A DNA stretch of 64,000 bases from Callipepla californica brunnescens (Eukaryota; Chordata; Aves; Galliformes; Odontophoridae). Positions 59,451 to 64,000 of the stretch are shown here, piece by piece. The DNA is taken from contig JALIRH010000001.1 of assembly GCA_023055505.1 (NCBI GenBank), positions 96,316,530 through 96,380,529 on the forward strand. Direction: 5' to 3'. The translations under genes were made by a program, and so were the position numbers. A model generated the notes under the pieces. It was given only the letters and a program-made list of their open reading frames with translations. It ran no database searches and was not told where the DNA came from. How positions within the stretch are numbered: position 1 is the stretch's first letter; each line of letters begins with the position of its first letter.

Positions 59451-62218
59451 TATGTTGGAAATACAGCAGAGTTATTTAGGACACAATGTAAAAAACACCT
59501 TTCCTTTGTAAACACATGAAAAAGGGAATGCTTTCTTGGCAGCTTTAGTCATTGTTTCTCTGCTCTCAGTAGCTATGGACCATTCTATACATCCATTTTG
59601 ATTTCTGCAAATTTTTCCTCATAGCTTCTTCTGGCCATCCAAAGTGTTAACAGTCTTAACTCGTGATGACTCCTCCAGTAACAAGCTGGAGTGTATTTAT
59701 AAAAATGAAGGACTTTTTTTCACTTTTTTTTTTGTCTTACTATGCAGCTATTTTTTGTAATTTAAAATATTCATTCATAATACAAACATGCACACACACA
59801 TGAAAATTCAGTTTTATTTTACAGGCAGTAGGTTGGATAAAAAATAAATTTTGTAAAAACTGTTGGGGAAAACCAAATCAGGAAGCTTTTTTTTTAAGAA
59901 TGAAGTTTTTGCAAGTTGATTTCCTTGTTAGGTTATCTCTGCATTTTAGTGTTTTGTGCTGTACCTTGAGTTAGATTTTTAATGAGAAGAAAAATGTTCG
60001 AACAATTACAGCTGTGGGAGATCCTTCTTTAAGAAAATACCCTTATTCAGAAAAACATCATGGTATCTCCATAGCCTTACATATCTGCACATTTAAAGCT
60101 TTATTTATATACTGGATTTTATCATTAATGACCTCATTTAACAGGGTTAGGTCTTCAAGTCAGACAACAAGTCAGTGTTACACATGCTCATAATAACTAC
60201 ATACATTTATGGAGCTTCATAAATTGTTTTTAAGCAAAGCAGATCTGAATTATTCAAGCATTGCCATGAATGCACACAAGATTAGTAAGAGCATCCCTTT
60301 TAAACAAACTGTCAGTGTAAACCAAATTTGTTGCAATTTGTGTTAATCTCAGAAGAAAAAAAGAAAAATGGATTGCATTTCTTTGGTGGTTGTGTCTTTG
60401 ATAAATATAAGGTGCAGTGAGAGTAAATTCCTCTTTCAGTATGACAGCAGTCCAGCAATATTCATCACTTCAGCATACGAATACTTGGATTCAGGTGAAA
60501 ATCATCCTAGCTCACTTGATAAGAGTATAATTATTAATTTTAAAATTTATGAATAAAAAGTATGCTTTAGTTCCAGTTATATAACTGCCATTATTTCATT
60601 GTCCCATAAGGTTCTGCAATAATAATTTATTTTCATTACATCTTTTTAACCTAGGCATAGACTCTATCATAAGTTATGGCCTGTATGGGTATACAGAGGC
60701 CATGACAACTATCTGACTTGTCCAAAGTCACACTTCCCACGATAAGAAGAAAATTTTTTGTTCATCCTGTGATGTAAACAACACTAAATAGTTCTTTTCT
60801 TTTTATTTAGTTATATAACATGGGGTCAGTACTTTACCCAAGTATATTATGTTCAGTCAAAACCACGTCTATAAGAAAGACTAAGAGTTAATTTCCTGGT
60901 CATCCAGACTCTGTAGGAGAAATAGCCAATTTACACCTAAATGTAAGTACCTAGAGAAGTACAAGTTCTTAAAGAGGCGCTTGAACTAACTGTGCAATCA
61001 AAGAAGTACATGATTTCAAAGCCCTTCAATGGGAGATCCAGACTCCTCATGTTATTTGATTAAACTTAACAATATTGCAGTCACCATAACTACCAAGAGC
61101 TGCATAGTAGCAAATAAGCCATGAAATGAAATCTTGAAATCATAGACTACAGGGATCCACCGTTCCCTAACATCATGAATACAACTAGACATTCATACTC
61201 TCTCTGACAAAATCCAGGCAACTTGCAATTTTTTTTCCCCTTTATTGCTTCTATCCACAACAATTGAGGTTAGAGGTGCTTTACCTAGCATGCACAAGCA
61301 TTTATGTTCCTGAACATCTCTTTTGGAATTGACTCGTGATTTGGTGTAAAAAGTCTGTGTTTGCTGAATTGTTGTATGGTTTTTAGGTGCACAGGAAGAA
61401 AGTATGACATCTGTAGGACTTTGATTGAAATACAAATTTTAATGTGAGGATACTAAATGTAGGACCTTTTTCTTTTTCAAGAGACATGCTGACTAAAGTA
61501 TTTTGAATGGTGAAGGAAAATAGGTTTTTTTCCGGCTTAGTTTTGTGCATGTTTCTGTAGGACTTAGTATTTCAGTCTTGGAGAAGAACTTCTACTTCCC
61601 TAGGTAGCCGTTGTTCAAGTGTTTTCACGTTTGAATTAATTACATAGTTAATGCGACTAAGAAAGAAATATTTAAAAAGAAGCAAGCAACACTAAACACA
61701 TCATTTTACTGGAAAATTTGTTACCAAAGCTTTGATAAAGTGGTGCCTTCTAAAAATATCAGCTTCTGTTACATCAGACATGCAATAGCTAAATCGTTTT
61801 ATCTACACACCAACAAAGACTTGAGGATTAACTCGGGATTGCCCGTTGTCCTGTGGGAAGAGGAACTGTGCTGGGTACAAGCCCCACACCATAAACATAG
61901 TTTTTCATTTTCTAATTGTGTCAGTTACTGATTTCTGTCATGTTTTGGAAGGAAGCTTGCATAGATTCAAGCAACTCAAAAGGCAAGCTGGGGAGAATTC
62001 ATTACCTGGGCTAGGAGGGTGCATTTCTTTGTGTGGAGTGATGTCTTCTGAACAAGTTTCTCTTGAGTTTCTCTTCTCTCAGGGTATGCATATACACAAA
62101 ACAAGTTGTGCACAAAGCTATTGCTCACTGCCAGCTGATGCCCAGCCAGATCTCAAGCAGAGGCAGTTCCCTCAGCTAACTCCACTCAGTTTTATTTTGT
62201 TTTATTTTTTTCAAATAA
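59451..62218. other. Unique AT-rich non-coding sequence
   Basis: No gene recognised apart from a possible MIR fragment (60680-60745). The 157-codon plus frame at 61846-62319 runs into an antisense LTR at its 3' end and is not credible as a gene. Confidence 0.5.
60680..60745 (+). mobile_element. Possible MIR-like ancient SINE fragment
   Basis: TACAGAGGCCATGACAACTA followed by TCTGACTTGTCCAAAGTCAC resembles the 3' part of MIR-type SINEs (the GACTTGCCCAAGGTCAC block). It is short and diverged, and rests on one motif. Confidence 0.4.
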
Positions 62219-62476
62219 TGTCATGGTATGGAATATCCCTTTGGCCAGCTTACGTCAGTTGTCCCCTCCCAACTCCTCGTGTCCATCCTCCCACCCCTCT
62301 CACTGGCAGCATGGTATGAGAAACTGAAACACCCTTGGCTCTGTACAGCACTGCTCAGCAACAGCTAGAGCACATCACTGTGTTATCAACATTGCTTTTC
62401 TCCTGAAGCCAAAACACAGCATTATACCGGAAATTATGACAGAAAAATAAACTTTGTCCCAGATCAAACCAGGACA
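62219..62476 (-). mobile_element. Endogenous retrovirus LTR fragment (U3)
   Basis: On the minus strand this begins TGTCCTGGTTTGATCTGGGA, the characteristic 5' start of a common avian LTR. It continues through GCTGTGTTTTGGCTTC, GATAACACAGTGATGTG, a GAGCCAAGG block, and CCAAAGGGATATTCCATACC near 62227-62246. It stops at about 62219, just before the expected AATAAAAGC region. It is the complementary part to the fragment at 50094-50416. Non-coding and inactive. Confidence 0.82.
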
Positions 62477-64000
62477 TCTATAGAAAGAAGGGGTGGGTTT
62501 TGTCTGTATTCAGAGCTTTGGAAACAACATGTGCATCACTGATATGTGCCTTGCCTCAAGACACGGTGCTGATACTGAGAGTAGGTGTGACTTCTCAGAG
62601 TCACCCCAAAATGCACACACAGATCAGAGAGGCACCCAACACCCATTTTTCCTGCACGTTATTTTTTCCAGAGATGGCCGTTGATGAGGTCTGTGGAGAG
62701 TTGATGGAAGTGGCATAGATGACACAGTTATGGGGTTGTGCTTCTGCACACAGACATTCAGGCAGTCTGATCCTGAGAGGCAGCTACTGGCTGGAGGCCA
62801 GTGCACATGGCCTGAGGGAACAATAGGAAAGACTGGCAATCCAGGTGCTGTCTCCTTATGGCTTCTTCTTTTTAGGTGGCTGTGATTTATCTATACAGGA
62901 CTGTGAGAAGAATAGGCATGCACAAGAAGGAAAAAGGGCATTTGGAAAAAAAATGTTCATGCATGTCTGCTTTACTTGAGAGTCACTGTCTTGTGCTAAG
63001 ACTGCCTAGGCCAGTCTGGGGGAAATGTCATGAATTTCTTTTCGTGTGACCATGCACACATCACAGGAGCTGAGGAGATGGGAAATCAAACAACAAACTT
63101 AAAGACCAGTGCATCTTTCTCTGCCATGTAGAGTGATTTCTCTGGAAGAAAATATTCAAGTAGCTTGCAAGAAAAGCAGATTATGTCTCCCCTGAAGATG
63201 AAATCTAAGTATTTGGGAAGAAAGAAAAAAATCCCACTCCTCCATCATAACTGTTACCATTTCTGTATACGTACAAACTACCTCTATATTTTAGATATAC
63301 GAGTGTGCATATGGTAAGTTATGATGGATAAATGAGATTTATTCTTTTTCAGAGATACAGAGATATACAAAGATACAGAGATATTGCAGAGATATAGATA
63401 AAGGGTGAAATAAAATATTCTAAACTGTTCACTGAGTGGAAAACAGACAGAGAGAAATAATGTATCTTCCATATGTGTTTAATAATATTTGGAAGTGCTC
63501 ATACTGGAGTGATGAGGGCTGTATAAGAAGTGACATTGATAAATAAATTATGGTTTCACATAAAATGATGGGAATTTGGAATACATTGTTAAGTAGTTTA
63601 GGAATCACTGAACAATTTCAGTGGGTTGCTTTATGTTCAGCTGCTGGAGCCATCTGTCAGTTGAATGACAGTTCTTGTGGTAAACATAAACTATGCTGCT
63701 AGTGCAAAGGCATGTGCTAACAGTGACAGTAAATGCTTTCAACAGAAATAAATTGCATTCATTGTAATATTGTATCACTCATGGCCCCATTATCAGTTCA
63801 GAGTAAAAATAGGTGTTGCATTTAAATACTTACATGGCAGTGTTCCTACTTAATGCAATTCCTTGGTGTCATCTGATCTTAAAGAACAAAGTGAATGAGG
63901 TAATGATTAAAATGAGAATATCTTCAAATAGATAACCTCCTGAAACTTCTACTCCTTGCTGAAAAAAAATATTTGCACGTGTTCATCATGAAAAAAAGTA
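62477..64000. other. Unique non-coding sequence to the window end
   Basis: No gene recognised; short overlapping frames at 62493-62839 lack domains. It contains the AGATAC-type repeat at 63352-63402. Confidence 0.5.
63352..63402 (+). repeat. Imperfect (AGATAC/AGATAT)n repeat
   Basis: About six degenerate CAGAGATA/CAAAGATA units in 50 bp form a small minisatellite-like patch. Confidence 0.8.

Noticed and set aside
61846..62319. A 157-codon gene on the plus strand
   Set aside because: The last third is an antisense LTR fragment, and the rest has no recognisable feature.

Overview
This window reads as non-coding nuclear DNA from a bird, most likely a galliform close to chicken. The evidence is the repeats. 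At least fifteen CR1 non-LTR retrotransposon copies or fragments carry the avian CR1 3' end (octamers of the ATTCTATG type). There are three Galluhop-like mariner remnants and two fragments of an avian endogenous retrovirus LTR. The rest is AT-rich sequence with microsatellites. I found no convincing host protein-coding exon: apart from transposon fragments, the open frames are short, overlapping and unlike any family I recognise. I read it as intergenic or large-intron 'gene desert' sequence.

Layout. 0-7 kb: CR1 copies at 484-925 (-), 2640-2914 (+), a head-to-head pair at 4103-4973 (-) and 4981-5375 (+), and 6420-6742 (+). 7-33 kb: mostly unique AT-rich sequence with simple repeats, old CR1 fragments at 12796 and 26179, and two internally deleted mariners (15694-16226 and 23073-23566) in opposite orientations. 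33-50 kb: CR1 at 33228, 33838, 39593, 42390 and 44880, then the longest copy (46227-47672, -) with a decayed reverse transcriptase frame, abutting a third mariner fragment (47675-47842). 50-64 kb: the R-U5 part of an LTR (50094-50416, +), an old CR1 (55083-56092), a complex patch at 57.6-59.5 kb, and the U3 part of the same kind of LTR on the other strand (62219-62476, -).

The most unusual object is the 437-bp element at 58003-58439. It has TG...CA ends, near-identical ~72-bp terminal arms in inverted orientation, a probable 5-bp target duplication (CGCCA/CACCA), and inside it a tRNA-Glu(CTC)-derived body framed by a perfect 12-bp inverted repeat. About 220 bp further on lies a roughly 64-unit GGAA array that has replaced the 3' end of a CR1.

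No genes here work together. The biology is retrotransposition, DNA transposition, microsatellite growth and decay. A few stretches (around 10.9, 38.0 and 51.7 kb) have the look of conserved non-coding elements, one with a GRHL/RFX-like composite site, but that is inference without an alignment.
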